64,000 nt of DNA, taken from Rhineura floridana (lineage: Eukaryota > Chordata > Lepidosauria > Squamata > Rhineuridae). The DNA lies in NCBI RefSeq assembly GCF_030035675.1, contig NC_084485.1:100212838-100276837 (forward strand), read 5' to 3'. Shown here in pieces: positions 23,103 through 33,740 of the stretch. Position 1 is the first letter of the stretch. Every line of letters begins with the position of its first letter. Under the pieces are notes generated by a model that made no database searches, was not told where the DNA came from, and worked only from the letters and a program-made list of their open reading frames with translations. Made by a program: the position numbers and the translations under genes.

Positions 23103-23226
23103 TGACCAGGTAGTTCCTGCAGCACAGCCACTTTCACCTATCTGCTGTGACAAAAAAGACAGCATGCTACCTTTCGTGGGCTTGAACAATCTCGGCAACA
23201 CGTGTTATCTTAACAGTATACTTCAG
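23103..23226 (+). CDS. USP1: USP1 coding exon 2 (catalytic cysteine)
   Basis: Acceptor TTGTGTATGATAG, donor GTAAAC. Encodes DQVVPAAQ, then PFVGLNNLGNTCYLNSILQ. The Cys in NTCYLN (residue 91) is the nucleophile of the USP fold (human Cys90). Completes Ile57 and ends on a codon boundary at Gln98. Confidence 0.95.
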
Positions 23227-23404
23227 GTAAACTCATAACACATTAGAAAGTATAGTGACTAAAATGTTTTGTGTGAATGAATGGTGTTAAAAGCTTATGT
23301 TGTAAGTATTTACATGTGCTGGATAGAAGAAGTTGTGGAAGAAAGGCTGTAGAGAGCAGTATTTGTACTTTTCCCCTTAATGGAGACTTGAAGCACACAC
23401 AATG

Positions 23405-23535
23405 TTTATTTTCTTTCAATTATGTCCCACCTTTCTTCCGTCATGGAACCCAAGGCAGCATATATGTGGTTCCCAAGCAGTCGCCCATCCAGGCACTGAT
23501 CAGAACCAAAACTTAGCTTCAACATATGCTCATAA
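23405..23535 (-). repeat. 5S rRNA-like SINE fragment, antisense
   Basis: On the - strand, GAAGCTAAG, a short gap, then TCAGTGCCTGGATGGGCGAC follow the order of the internal promoter region of 5S rRNA (GGAAGCTAAGC ... TAGTACTTGGATGGGAGAC). Next comes a body ending in an AGGTGGGACATAAT box like other SINE tails here. It lies in USP1 intron 3. It is not a working 5S gene. Confidence 0.55.
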
Positions 23536-24727
23536 CTTGGCTAATTTGCTTTTTCTTCTCATTGTCCTATATTTATATCCTGATATAAAGTGTTGTGGGA
23601 CAAATATACATTGTGCACAGATACTGAAGGTACTTACCAGATTCAGAGACACATTTTTCTTAGTAAGGGTTTGCACAATACGAAAATAAATTTGAAAAGC
23701 TATATCTATCTGCGATGAGCATAGTTCCAGCCAAAGTTAAGCAATTTGGCTTAACAAGATCTTCAGTGGAAGTGTTTTAAAGTTCAAAACTCAAAATGAA
23801 AACCAGGAAAACGGAACACGAAAACTACAGTAAAACCACAATACCAGTAAAACCTACAGCAGCTTAACCCATAATGCCCCCCTCTGTCCAGATATCTGCT
23901 GTATCAAAACACTTGCCTATTGATTACTAGGCCTTGTCAGAGAATGGAGTTCTAAAACTGAAGCAAAATGACTGAAAATAAGATACATCTCCATTCTTTA
24001 TATTCTTAAAAGTTCCTGGGCCTTTTGTAGAAATGTATACATGGGTAGAAAATTTAAAGGGAAATATTTCTACTATAAGATTTTACTTATAAATCTTAAT
24101 TTTTTCTGTAAAGTATTGATGCACTGATTTGTGCCAGAAACACTTATATCATTTTGTAATAAAGCTACCTCTTTTGGTCAGTTTATACAAGGTCTCTGAG
24201 CCAAATCCAGCCTCTGAATAGATATAGCTTGGTTCTTCAGTTTCTAGCTCGGGCAAAAGACCTGTAAGGAGGTAGTGGCATCTGCTGCAAAAAGAATATA
24301 GCTTTAAGCTCTTTGCCTCCTCCTCCCAACATATTTAGACTTACTTCTTCACTTCTGTTTATGTACAATTACAGCGTCCTGATTTCATCTTCTAAAATTA
24401 AATTTGTATCCCATCCCTATTCTCTTGGCCACACTGCAAGAACAGGTGAATTTGCACAATCAAACCATCGCTTAATAAGCCAGGTTATGAATGAGTGGCA
24501 TGTTCCTACATTCAGTCCCTTCCCTGCTGCTTTGCTAGACTCACTGAACAAGTGGCTATACAGTCAAGATTCTGTTCTTAATGATAGCTTCCCATTATAT
24601 ATGAATATGGAAACTATGGTTAACGGTTTACAAGCAAGCCAGGCTGTTAAGATATGGTTTAGTATCTGCTTAATATCTTGGCTTGTATGCAAAAGAACTG
24701 TATTCATCCATAAACTAGGATGTGATC

Positions 24728-24845
24728 TGTGTGAACCAGGTCACGTGGTGACCAATCCAAGGTCATCCAGTGAGCTTCATGGCTCAGCAGGGATTTGAAC
24801 ACGGGCCTCCCTGAGCTAAGTTAAGTACTTGTTCCACCACATCAC
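24728..24845 (-). repeat. tRNA-derived SINE fragment, antisense
   Basis: CAAGGTCATCCAGTGAGCTTCA, GGGATTTGAAC and the following ACCACATCACAC match the head side of the SINE at 31574-31800. It lies just before USP1 coding exon 3 in intron 3. Confidence 0.55.
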
Positions 24846-24921
24846 ACAAATGTATAGCCAAAGATGTGGTTCACATACAGTGTGCTCCTCTATTTTACTG
24901 TTTGTCTTGTTCTTATTTTAG

Positions 24922-25017
24922 GTACTTTATTTTTGCCCTGGCTTTAAAACTGGAGTGAAACAGCTATTTAATATAATTTCAAACAAGAAGGAAAGTTTAA
25001 AGGATGAAATTGATAAG
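24922..25017 (+). CDS. USP1: USP1 coding exon 3
   Basis: Flanked by TCTTATTTTAG and GTGAGACT. Encodes VLYFCPGFKTGVKQLFNIIS and ends KESLKDEIDK, residues 99-130. 32 whole codons. Part of the USP thumb, with YFCPGFK conserved. Confidence 0.95.
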
Positions 25018-25588
25018 GTGAGACTAATGTCCATTATTAGGTATAGTGTAACTAACAAAGGCCACTATATTGTGAGTTCAACATAAACTAATCAACTTTG
25101 GCTTCTTCCTTAGGGAGGAAGGATATGATGAAGTACGTTGCTTCTGTAAGCAGGGTAATTTAGACTGTGTTTAGACTGGTAATTTAGACTTTGCTTTTAA
25201 CCTTATGTTAAAGCAGATATCTAGAACTGGACCAGCTGATTGATGGTGGGAGTGTGCCTTCCAAGGGGATTACCTTGTTAGTACAAAGCAGTTTGCATTG
25301 AAATCACTTGCTAAAAAGGGGGGAAGTCTGTTTTAAGTAGTGTAAGTTATTGGGAATATCTGGGAGCTCACTTTAGGTTCCTGATTGTTCATTTGTAGCC
25401 ACATTCATACTTGCCCCACACCTGGTGTCATATATGACAGCAGGTGTGAGGTAAGTGGTGTGGGTTAGGAAAAATGGCCTTACATGCCAAATTTGGGCCT
25501 TATTAGGCCTGTAGGCTAGAGGTTCCCCACCCATGTTAAAACTGGTGAAATGTGATCCTGAATAGATGGATAATGCCTTACATGGTAT

Positions 25589-26028
25589 CAGGGCTGTGGA
25601 GTCGGTACGCCAGACCTTTGACTCCGACTCTTCTATTTTTCTACTGTCCAACTCCGACTTCTTCATAAATGGCAAATGTATATCAACTAGTAATAACAAA
25701 TTTACTGTAGTAAAATGGTAGCACAAGGCATTTCATCCCCACCACGTGAATCCAGAGCTTGGAAAAGTTACTTTTTTGAACTACAACTCCCACGAGCCCA
25801 ATCCCTGGGGCTGATGGGAGTTGTAGTTTAAAAAAGTAACTTTTCCAAGCTCTGGATTCACGTGGTGGGGATGAAATGCCTTGTGCTACCATTTTACCAC
25901 AGTAAATTTGTTATTACTAGTTGATATACATTTGCCATTTATGAAGAAGTCGGAGTCGGTACATTTCTTCCGACTCCGACTCCACCCAAAATTGCTCCCA
26001 ACTCCACGACTCTGACTCCACAGCCCTG
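25589..26028. mobile_element. Foldback hAT-type MITE, 440 bp
   Basis: Perfect 8-bp flanks CATGGTAT (25581-25588 and 26029-26036). Ends are CAGGGCTGTGGAGTCGG and its complement at the right. Inside lies a very long hairpin: about 165-bp arms, from CGACTTCTTCATAAATGG to CAACTCCCAC, around a loop of about 25 bp near 25800. Arm identity is very high, so the element is young. As part of the USP1 pre-mRNA it would form long double-stranded RNA. No coding capacity. Confidence 0.9.
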
Positions 26029-26059
26029 CATGGTATGGCATGGAAAACAGAACTAGGAC

Positions 26060-26256
26060 TGAAGCACAAGGAGGCTACCTTCTACTGAGCCAGACCATTG
26101 GTCCAGCTAGCTCAGTATTGTCCACACTAATTGGCAAACAGCTCTCCAGGATTTCAGGCAGGATTCTCTCCTGGCCTTATCTGGAAATGCTGGTGATTGA
26201 ACCTCAGACCTTCTGTGTGCAAGATGCTCTACCAATGAGCTACAGTTCTTGCCCGA
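26060..26256 (-). repeat. tRNA-derived SINE, antisense, nearly full length
   Basis: The right end is the head. On the - strand TAGCTCATTGGTAGAGCATC fits an A box region and GGTTCAATC a B box, spaced like a tRNA. The body includes GCTCTCCAGG and AGCTAGCTGGACCAATGG. Other copies: 3385-3575 and 7527-7602. Confidence 0.8.
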
Positions 26257-26399
26257 TAGATCTGCTTTAGGGTGTTTGTTAGGGCTGTTGTGTAGTCACT
26301 TTTAGAGAATAAAATCTTAATCTCTTGCAGTCTGGAATTCATTAAACACTAATTCCATATCTTCTATACCTTGCTCGCAATGAGAATGATGGTAATAAC

Positions 26400-27463
26400 T
26401 GTCATGCCCTCACGCCCCCAAGAGGCACGGGGTGCATGCTTCAGACCCAATTCCCTCACCTTGGGCAATTGATCTGGAACCCAATCACCAAATTCCCCTT
26501 GCCAAGGCTGTGCAAACCAACATCAACCCTGCAAGGTAGAAGATAGGCTGCCACCACCCCTTTACTGGTTGAACTCTGAACTAGGGGAACTCAGAGCCCA
26601 GAAATAGGTAAACCAAGGTTCAAAGAGACAAGAGCCAAACAAACAGCCCTTGTCCAGAAACCTCTGGTAAAACCAAAGTACATTCCCTGCTTTTACTCTT
26701 GGTAGTTTGTGGTCAGTGGTCAAGGTGCTGGATTCAGAACCAACCTTACCTCACTCAATGAATACACCAGGTTAATAAGAACTAGCTGTATTAAAAAGTG
26801 CAGATTTAATATAGACATAGCAGCAAAACAATTCCTCAAAACCACACCCAACCAAGGGTTTAGGTATAACATAAGAGAGTTCAACGCACAACAGAAAATA
26901 ATAAACTAACTAGCAGCCTATTCTACTTACTAAAGAGGTAGTTATTGGTAAATCTCATCTCTCCTCAGAGAGAATAGCATCAGGTTGGTAAGAAGCAGTG
27001 GAACCCCATATAGGTATCCCAAGAACATCCCAAGGGAACATCCAGTAGAATGTCCAGGGAGAAACATTCAAAGGAACATCCAGGGAACAAAGGCTATGGG
27101 TCTCAGCCCCTATACATAAGGAAAAAGACACAAAACGGTTCAGGATGAATTAACCAATCGGGGCTTTCTGATGCAATCCTATTCCCGAAGCTTCTTCACC
27201 TTTTCGCGCCTTGCAGGCCCCCCTCCCATCTCTGATCTCAACCTTCTCAGGCCCGCATGGCCTTGAGTACCAGGCTCCCAGCAGATTAGCAGAGATAAAC
27301 AGGTGTTTCTGTTCAGGCCTCCCAACTGCTTGCAGCTGGAAACGAAACTTAATATTTTCCTCTCACAGAGGCCTGTCTCCTTCCAAGATGTAACTCCCAC
27401 AATTCCCTGTATCTGAGCCATGTTACAAGAAAACCAGGTTAACAAATTTACAAGTTCATGACA
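26400..27463. mobile_element. Solo LTR of an LTR retrotransposon (fossil)
   Basis: A 1064-bp block with TGTCATG at the left end and CATGACA at the right, flanked by a 5-bp direct repeat ATAAC (26395-26399 and 27464-27468). No gag or pol sequence is inside. This is the expected leftover of recombination between the two LTRs of one element. Family (ERV or Gypsy type) cannot be told from this alone. Flanking copies are still perfect, so it is not very old. It lies in USP1 intron 4. Confidence 0.75.
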
Positions 27464-27667
27464 ATAACATTTATATGTTTGAAGTTATATGATGTTAATA
27501 ACATTTATATGTTTGAAGTTTTGAATAATTCTATCAAAATGGCTTGAGGTGATGCGCAGAAAGAAATCATACATGAATGTTTTAAATAGGATGATAAAAA
27601 CATGCAGCTAGCTGAAAAGGAGGCAAGAATTTTTTTAAAAAAATTAAACACTTCTCTGTCTTTACAG

Positions 27668-27828
27668 GGGGCCATTAAAGAAGATTGTCTTGCAAGCTAT
27701 GAATTGGTCTGTAGTTTACACTCCTTGATTGTTTCAGTTGAACAGCTTCAGGCCAGTTTTCTCTTAAATTCAGAAAAATACATAGATGAACTTGCTACTC
27801 AACCTAGAAGACTACTGAACACACTTAG
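27668..27828 (+). CDS. USP1: USP1 coding exon 4
   Basis: After acceptor TCTTTACAG it encodes GAIKEDCLASYELVCSLHSL, VSVEQLQASFLLNSEKYIDE and LATQPRRLLNTLR, residues 131-184 with the last Arg split (AG|G). Donor GTACAAATG. Forms helices of the USP thumb. Confidence 0.95.
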
Positions 27829-28395
27829 GTACAAATGCTGTATTTCTACCCATTTTTGAGCCAAATGATAATGAACCTTGTAATTTGATATAGAAAGACA
27901 GCCCTCTATTAAAGGTGTTAGATTATCCCCATTTACAAATGTTTTCCAGCAACTTCTTCAGTAGCTGCATTTATTTCTGGTCACTTGATACTGTGAGGTA
28001 GCCCAGCAACAATGCAGATTAGAGCTTTCTCTGACAGTATCAATTTAAGTGACTGATAGGCATAATCTTAAATTTCAGTCTACAGATATCTGTCATAAAA
28101 TTATAGTTTTGTGTTTCTAAATACATCATAGCCTGCAAAATTTGGCAACTCATGAAGCTGTACATCTTCTCATTTTAATTTTGGGTCTCCCCCCCCCCCC
28201 CGGTTGAACTACCTTGTCTACATTTTATCAACTTGAATTGTACTTTATGTGTGTTCGTTAAAAAGGGTCCCCACCAAGTTTGGTTATGCTCATGAATCCT
28301 TGTCTAAACTGTGCCATAAGTAACAAAACTATTTTTGACTGCTGTTGACATGTCTTGCCTGTTTTGTGTATTGGATTGTGATTTTTTTTTTAAAG
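27829..28395 (+). other. USP1 intron 5 region
   Basis: Short intron with a poly-C run near 28188-28201. Nothing else recognised. Confidence 0.8.
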
Positions 28396-29078
28396 GGAGC
28401 TGAACCCTATGTACGAGGGATACTTGCAACATGATGCCCAAGAAGTATTACAGTGTATACTGGGACATATCCAAGAAACATGTCAGCTCTTGAAGGAAGA
28501 ACTGAAACCCAAATCACTGGAGGAGCCCACAGCTGAACTAGAGAAAAAATCTAATCAGGATATTGACTGCACTGGTATTGTTGAGGATGTTAGTTTGCTC
28601 AATGGCCAAGTTAGTGAGGGCTGTGAAGATAAAGGAAAAGCAAAAAGAAAAAGTGATATGGAGGATGGCAATGAAAAGAAAAAATCCAAAGTGTCTAAAG
28701 AGAAAAATGGAATAGAAGAAAATCAGAGACGGACCCGGTCAAAGAGAAAAGCACTGGAGGAAAAACTAGAAAATCAGTCCAAAACAGCCATTAAATGTGT
28801 TGAAAATGAAAATACAAAGCCAACTCACAAAAAATCCAGACTTAGATTAAATTGGTTAAAATCTTCAAACAAGCAACCTAGCATTCTCTCTAAATTCTGT
28901 AGTTTGGGAAAGCTGACAGCAAACCTGGGAATCAAAGAGCCAATTAAAGAAATGGACAACAGTGAATTTACAGACAGTTTCCTCAAGTGTGAAAATGGTA
29001 ACCAAGCAAGGAAAGAATATTGCAATTCATCTATTGAGAGCACTGTTGAAAAAGGAATTGAAAAACAATACAAGAGAG
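28396..29078 (+). CDS. USP1: USP1 coding exon 5 (large, with insertion domain)
   Basis: Starts ELNPMYEGYLQHDAQEVLQC (QHDAQE box of the USP fold) and IQETCQLLKEEL, then a long charged, disordered segment as in human: EEKSNQ-like acidic stretch, KRKSDMEDGNEKKKSK (likely nuclear localisation), ENQRRTRSKRKALEE and KKSRLRLNWLKSSNKQPSIL. The last part (after FCSLGKL) is poorly conserved and shorter than human. Residues 184-412; ends with the first base of a Gly codon before GTTAGC. The disordered insert is where USP1 is regulated by phosphorylation and degradation in human; the exact sites are not readable here. Confidence 0.95.
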
Positions 29079-30250
29079 GTTAGCCAAATATTTACTTTAC
29101 TGGAGTGGGAAAACCAGATTGCTGATTTGGCTGCACTCCTCTGCTTCTTTGTTGTTGTAGTAGATCTTTGGTTTGGGTCTTGTTTTTACCATAGAGTCAA
29201 GCTATGAGGGCTGAACACATGCTTTATGCTTCATTAAGGTTGCAATCTTATACATACCTGGAGTAAGCCTCATTGAATTCAGTGGGACTTACTTCTGAGG
29301 AGCCAATTTAGGATTGGCTGTAACCCCAGGAGGAAGAAAACTAAGCCAACCATGTCTCATGGCTGAGCTTTGTGTGTTAGTTCTGCGATATGCTCACTAC
29401 AAGCATCAAGCCCTGGCCCTTTCTCCTGGCATTAGCTATGTATGGCAGGGCACAAGGCTGGGAAGGAAGTGATGGAGATGCATGTTTAGCCCCTTCAGTG
29501 TAGTTCTCTTGTAGGGCAAGCTGGGATGGTTGCTCCTTGTCCAAAGCAAACAAAAGTGTATTTCAGGGCTGGATTAACTAGATTTGAGTTGGCAAATATA
29601 GTGAAGGTATTACTATTGTTTCCAGTACTTCTGGATTTAACTTATTAGAAAGCTGGATTTAATTTCTTTCTTTTTTTATGAAGAAGAAAACTGAAAATAA
29701 TGGCTCGGATTTCTTGTGGAGTTAGACAGGTAATGTTCTTTTTCAGATGTGAGAAGGCGCCTGGCACAGTTGTTGATTCTTTATGCATGAGGATCCTTTA
29801 TCTCACCCTGTACAAAGTAATTTCCTAAATGATACACCTCCTCGTAGTCCTTTTTTGAGTAAACGTGCTGTAGGTTGCATCTGAAATATAGGGCTGTAAT
29901 GACTTTAGAGTACTGTGTTCAGCATCAAAGAATACATCCCAAACATAATACCTAACAAATGAAGTGCCCGATATGAACTACATTGCTCATATAATGTGTG
30001 GTCTAAAGCGATCCAAAGAGCCACAGCTGGAGCTTTTGGCCTGAGCATAGGGTCTTTCAACTACACTCTGGAGCCTTCCCTCTTCCTTCTTCAGGTCCTC
30101 AAACCCCACACCCAGTTACAGACAAGGGACTTTGAGGAACAGTGTCAGATGCAGCATGAGGAGCTATAGTAAGACAACATTCAGAGAGCTCTCACAATAT
30201 ATGTTCAGGAGAAAGAGTGTAACCTAATCTAGTACGTACTTATTTTTTAG
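29079..30250 (+). other. USP1 intron 6 region
   Basis: Contains a short palindromic element at 29234-29328. Acceptor TATTTTTTAG. Nothing else recognised. Confidence 0.8.
29234..29328. repeat. Short palindromic element (GGATTGCA family)
   Basis: GGTTGCAATCTTATACATACC and GAATTCAGTGGGACTTACTTC, ending TTAGGATTGGCTGTAACC. One of the clearer copies of the family in this window. Confidence 0.5.
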
Positions 30251-30421
30251 GTACAGAGTTTGCTGTCTTTGATTTAGTAGAGAGACTTTTCCAGGGTCAG
30301 TTGGTGTTGCGAACACGTTGTTTAGAGTGTGAGTGTTTCACTGAGAGAAGAGAAGACTTCCAAGATATCAGTGTGCCAGTGCAAAAAGATGAACTCTCAA
30401 AAATGGAAGAGAATTCTGAAA
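30251..30421 (+). CDS. USP1: USP1 coding exon 6 (first zinc-binding pair)
   Basis: Encodes TEFAVFDLVERLFQGQLVLR, TRCLECECFTERREDFQDIS and VPVQKDELSKMEENSE. The CLEC pair is half of the zinc site in the fingers subdomain. In frame from the split Gly of the previous exon; ends on one base before GTAAGTAT. Confidence 0.95.
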
Positions 30422-30814
30422 GTAAGTATAACCACAGGACATAATTTTAAGTATGCATATCATTCATATTCTTTTTCGCTCTTCTTGGTACTGTGTGCTA
30501 GAAGATACTTGGTAAGAGCATCAATATACCTTCCTTGCCAGCTGTAGTTAAATTACGGAGTGTACATTTCTGTATATAGATTTATCATTCCTTTTTGTTG
30601 TTGCATTCTGACAGTCCATCAGCATGTCATGTTTTCACGTTTCTATTGAAACCACTTGGAAGTGCACTTCAGATCAAAGGCCACGCCTTTACCTGCTTTC
30701 CACCTGATGTCGTATATGTCGGGGGCAGGGCAAGTGGGCATGGTTTGGTGATAACTGCCTTGCAGCTCAAATTAGGATCCTAATTTGATCCACAAGCTAG
30801 AGGTTCCCAATCCC

Positions 30815-31500
30815 TGTTGTAGACCATCTAGTCTGTCCTGTGCTTGTTGCAGGAAATTCAGAGGTAGAGCGTATCCCAACAGAGATCGCTGCCCAGCTCC
30901 TGCGAGGGAGAGCCCTTCCCTGTAATTGGTTCCATTCTTACCATTGATTTGTTAAAATGCTCAACTGAAACGTAACTCCTGTAATTGAAGGTCATTAGGT
31001 TACCGTGCAGCAGTGGAAAACACGGCTTTGCTTTCTTTTGTATGACAGCCCTTCAGGTATTTGAAAAGTGCCTTTTCAACATTCTTTTTAGAATGCTTTA
31101 TCCGCTGGATTTTTTTTAATGCTGTTTTCAATTTTTTAATGTCATTTTTTAAAAAGTTATAACTTGCCTCATAAGGTGCAAATGCCATAGAAGTTTTCTT
31201 AATAAATATGCCCCCTCAGTCTTTTCTTCAGGTGAAACAAGCCCAGTTCCTTTAGCTTTTCCTCATAGGGCTTGTTTTTCATACCCTTTGATAATCATCG
31301 TTGTCCACTGAATTAATTCCATATCCTTCTTAAAGTACTGTCCCCAGAACTGGAAACAGTACTTCAGATGAGAACTGACAAGTGCAGAATAAGGTGGAAT
31401 TGTTACTTGGAAACCAAGATTGCTTTAATGCAGCTCAAAAATCACACTGCCTTTTTTTGTAGTTGCATCACACTGTTCAAACCTTTTGACAACAGAAATA
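30815..31500 (-). mobile_element. CR1 LINE 3' end, antisense, decayed
   Basis: On the - strand, CAGTTCTGGGGACAGTACTTTA and GAAAAGCTAAAGGAACTGGG match the RT C-terminal region of amniote CR1, and the left end AGACTAGATGGTCTACA matches the CR1 3' end before its short tail. No open frame survives. Lies in USP1 intron 7. Confidence 0.7.
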
Positions 31501-31573
31501 AGTGTGTGTTGTGGGAGGGTGATATGCACATGCTCCAGTATGCTGGTTTAGTCTTTGAATATTGTTATTCTAT

Positions 31574-31800
31574 GAAAAAAATGGATTGCCTTCAAGTCGA
31601 TTCTGATTTATAGCGACCTTATGAATAGGATTTTCATGGTAAACGGTGTTCAGAGGGGGATTACCATTGTCTTCCTCTGAGGCTGAGAGGCAGTGACTGG
31701 CCCAAGGTCACCTAGTGAGCTTCATGGCTGTGTGGGGATTTGAACCCTGGTCTCCCAGGTCATAGTCCAATACCTTAACCACTACACCACACTGGCTCTC
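31574..31800 (-). mobile_element. Sauria-type SINE (tRNA head, BovB-like tail), antisense
   Basis: A full-length copy flanked by a perfect 12-bp direct repeat TTGTTATTCTAT (31562-31573 and 31801-31812). On the - strand: head GAGCCAGTGTGGTGTAGTGG, B box GGTTCAAATCC, body GGTGACCTTGGGCCAGTCAC, then the BovB-like tail with GTCGCTATAAATCAGAATCG and GACTTGAAGGCAATCC. The tail matches the BovB 3' end at 22260-22350, which is how these SINEs borrow the BovB machinery. This family is typical of squamates. Confidence 0.9.
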
Positions 31801-32304
31801 TTGTTATTCTATAACATAGCCCAATTCTGTTTGCTTAAAAAAAATTGATCATATTTTCTGTAACTTTGTTGAAATGAAAATAAAGCATGGTATCCTATGT
31901 AAGGCAAGGACATACTTCTTGCACTACAGGTCTTAGCATATGGAAGGGTGCATAGTTCTAGGACCTGAAGAACTGCTCTGCAAACTAACAGGATGGTGCT
32001 AAATGCATCACTGCTGCTTCCCCACCTTGAAGAACCTGTCTTGTGTTTGGCTGTACCGAAGTAGTGCTGGCTTAGTATGGGGATGGCGACTTGGCTTTTG
32101 GGAGTCATGAGATCACAGGAGACCATATGTTTTGGAAACCTGGCATATCCATTGTGTAATTCTTCAGCCTGTTGCTACTTTTAAAATATTTACCCAATGT
32201 CTCATACTCTTACCACTGTGATCGGCAGCTTGCCTTAGTACCAGAGGAGATGTATTTAAATGTTTATAATATTGAAGAAACTAAATATAACAACTCTTCT
32301 GTAG

Positions 32305-32506
32305 TTTCACCAGAGCCCAAAACAGAAGTGAAGACTCTGAAATGGGCAATTTCACAGTTTGCTTCTGTGGAGAGGATTGTGGGAGAAGATAAATATTACT
32401 GTGAAAACTGTCGTCACTACACAGAAGCTGAACGCAGTCTTCTATTTGATAAAATACCTGAAGTTATAACCATCCACTTGAAGTGCTTTGCATCTAGAGG
32501 ATTAGA
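32305..32506 (+). CDS. USP1: USP1 coding exon 7 (second zinc-binding pair)
   Basis: Encodes SPEPKTEVKTLKWAISQFAS, VERIVGEDKYYCENCRHYTE and AERSLLFDKIPEVITIHLKC then FASRGLE. YYCENC supplies the second zinc-binding pair. Acceptor AACTCTTCTGTAG, donor GTAAGTAT. The first 86 bp were duplicated with the end of intron 7 to 38651-38800. Confidence 0.95.
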
Positions 32507-33084
32507 GTAAGTATATTGAACAAACCACATGGAAAACCCTCATTAATGGAACTAAAACTTTATTCAAATATAGGCTAATAAAATGGAACCCACTTTAATT
32601 TAATTTTTGGAAAGAGGAACATGAGCTATAGTTCAGTTAAGATTGTGCTCCTGACATCCACACAGCATCTGAAAATTATGCAAGTATAGTTGTACACACA
32701 TAGGCTCCTTACACGATTGGCAATCTTGTGTGATTGGTGTTTCTGAACGCATGGAGAGTGCACACAACTGTATGTACATAGACTTCCAGAAATGGTATGC
32801 ATTTAAAATTACTGGTTCTATCTACTACCTTTATTTTTATTATCATTTCAAATGTTTGGTGAATGAAAGAATCATATTAGATATGGCTTAATGGAGAAAT
32901 CTGTAGTGATTATTCTGTTTGAATAAATGTCAGACCACGTGTGGTGTTCAAGTTTCCAGCCCATTCTAAAATATCTCCATGCCGATATATCTCAGTGTAC
33001 TTTTTCCCTTAAGCAAAATCCTCTTATTAAGAAAAAGTCACATCTTTCATTTCATCATGACACAGCCAAATGTTTTCTTGTAAC

Positions 33085-33118
<34 letters not shown>
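33085..33118. repeat. (ATT)n microsatellite
   Basis: About ten tandem ATT units at the tail side of the reversed L2-like LINE, probably grown from its 3' tail. Confidence 0.9.
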
Positions 33119-33740
33119 TAAATTTATATACCGCCCGACTAGCAATAGCTCTCTGGGCGGTGAACATAAAATAGCATAAAAATACAATGAATAACAAAAT
33201 AATACTAAAATACAATCATCAATCCAATACCATAAACATTTTTAAAAGTAAATCAGTGTAACTTAAAATGCTTCAGAGAATAGGAAGGTTTTGACCTGGC
33301 GCCGGAAGGAGAGCAGAGTCGGCGCCAGGCGTACTTCCTCGGGGAGACTGTTCCATAGTTCGGGGGCCACCACTGAGAAGGCCCTAGATCTTGTCATCAC
33401 CCTCCGGGCCTCCCTGTGAGTTGGAACCCGGAGGAGGGCCTTCGTAGCAGAACGTAGTGCACAGGCCGGTTCATATCGGAAGAGGCGTTCTGCAAGGTAT
33501 CATGGTCCCGCACCGTATAAGGCTTTATAGGTTAATACCAACACTTTGAATCTAGCCTGGAAACATATTGGCAACCAGTGCAAGCTGGCCAGAACAGGTG
33601 TTATATGCTCGGACCGCTTGGTCCTTGTCAGCAATCTGGCCGCCGCATTTTGCACTAGTTGTAGCTTGAAAGAACTGAGGAAGGCGGGGGTAAAGGAAGG
33701 TAGTTCCCCAGGTCAGGCCAGGCTGCGAGCAACATGGTGT
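33117..33740 (-). mobile_element. L2-like LINE 3' end, antisense
   Basis: On the - strand the right part encodes pieces of the RT C terminus and ends in CCGCCCAGAGAGCTATTGC and GGGCGGTATATAAATTTAATT, matching the + strand copies at 3820-4515 and 14395-14868. The frame is broken. Lies in USP1 intron 8. Confidence 0.75.

Larger units (their letters stand above)
25018..27667 (+). other. USP1 intron 4 region, rich in insertions
   Basis: GT at 25018, AG at 27666-27667. It holds in order the foldback hAT MITE, an antisense SINE and a solo LTR (separate entries). After the LTR, AATAACATTTATATG...GAAGTT occurs twice with a 34-bp step (27463 and 27497). Confidence 0.85.
30422..32304 (+). other. USP1 intron 7 region
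   Basis: GT at 30422, AG at 32303-32304. Holds an antisense CR1 piece and an antisense Sauria-type SINE (separate entries). Its last 64 bp were copied to 38651. Confidence 0.85.

Noticed and set aside
23405-23535. 5S rRNA gene
   Set aside because: Only part of the 5S order is kept, followed by a SINE-like body.
26200-26256. tRNA gene on the - strand
   Set aside because: A and B boxes belong to a SINE head; the cloverleaf is incomplete and the sequence runs into the SINE body.
31000-31188. Lysine-rich 62-codon frame on the - strand
   Set aside because: Lies within a decayed CR1 copy; chance frame.
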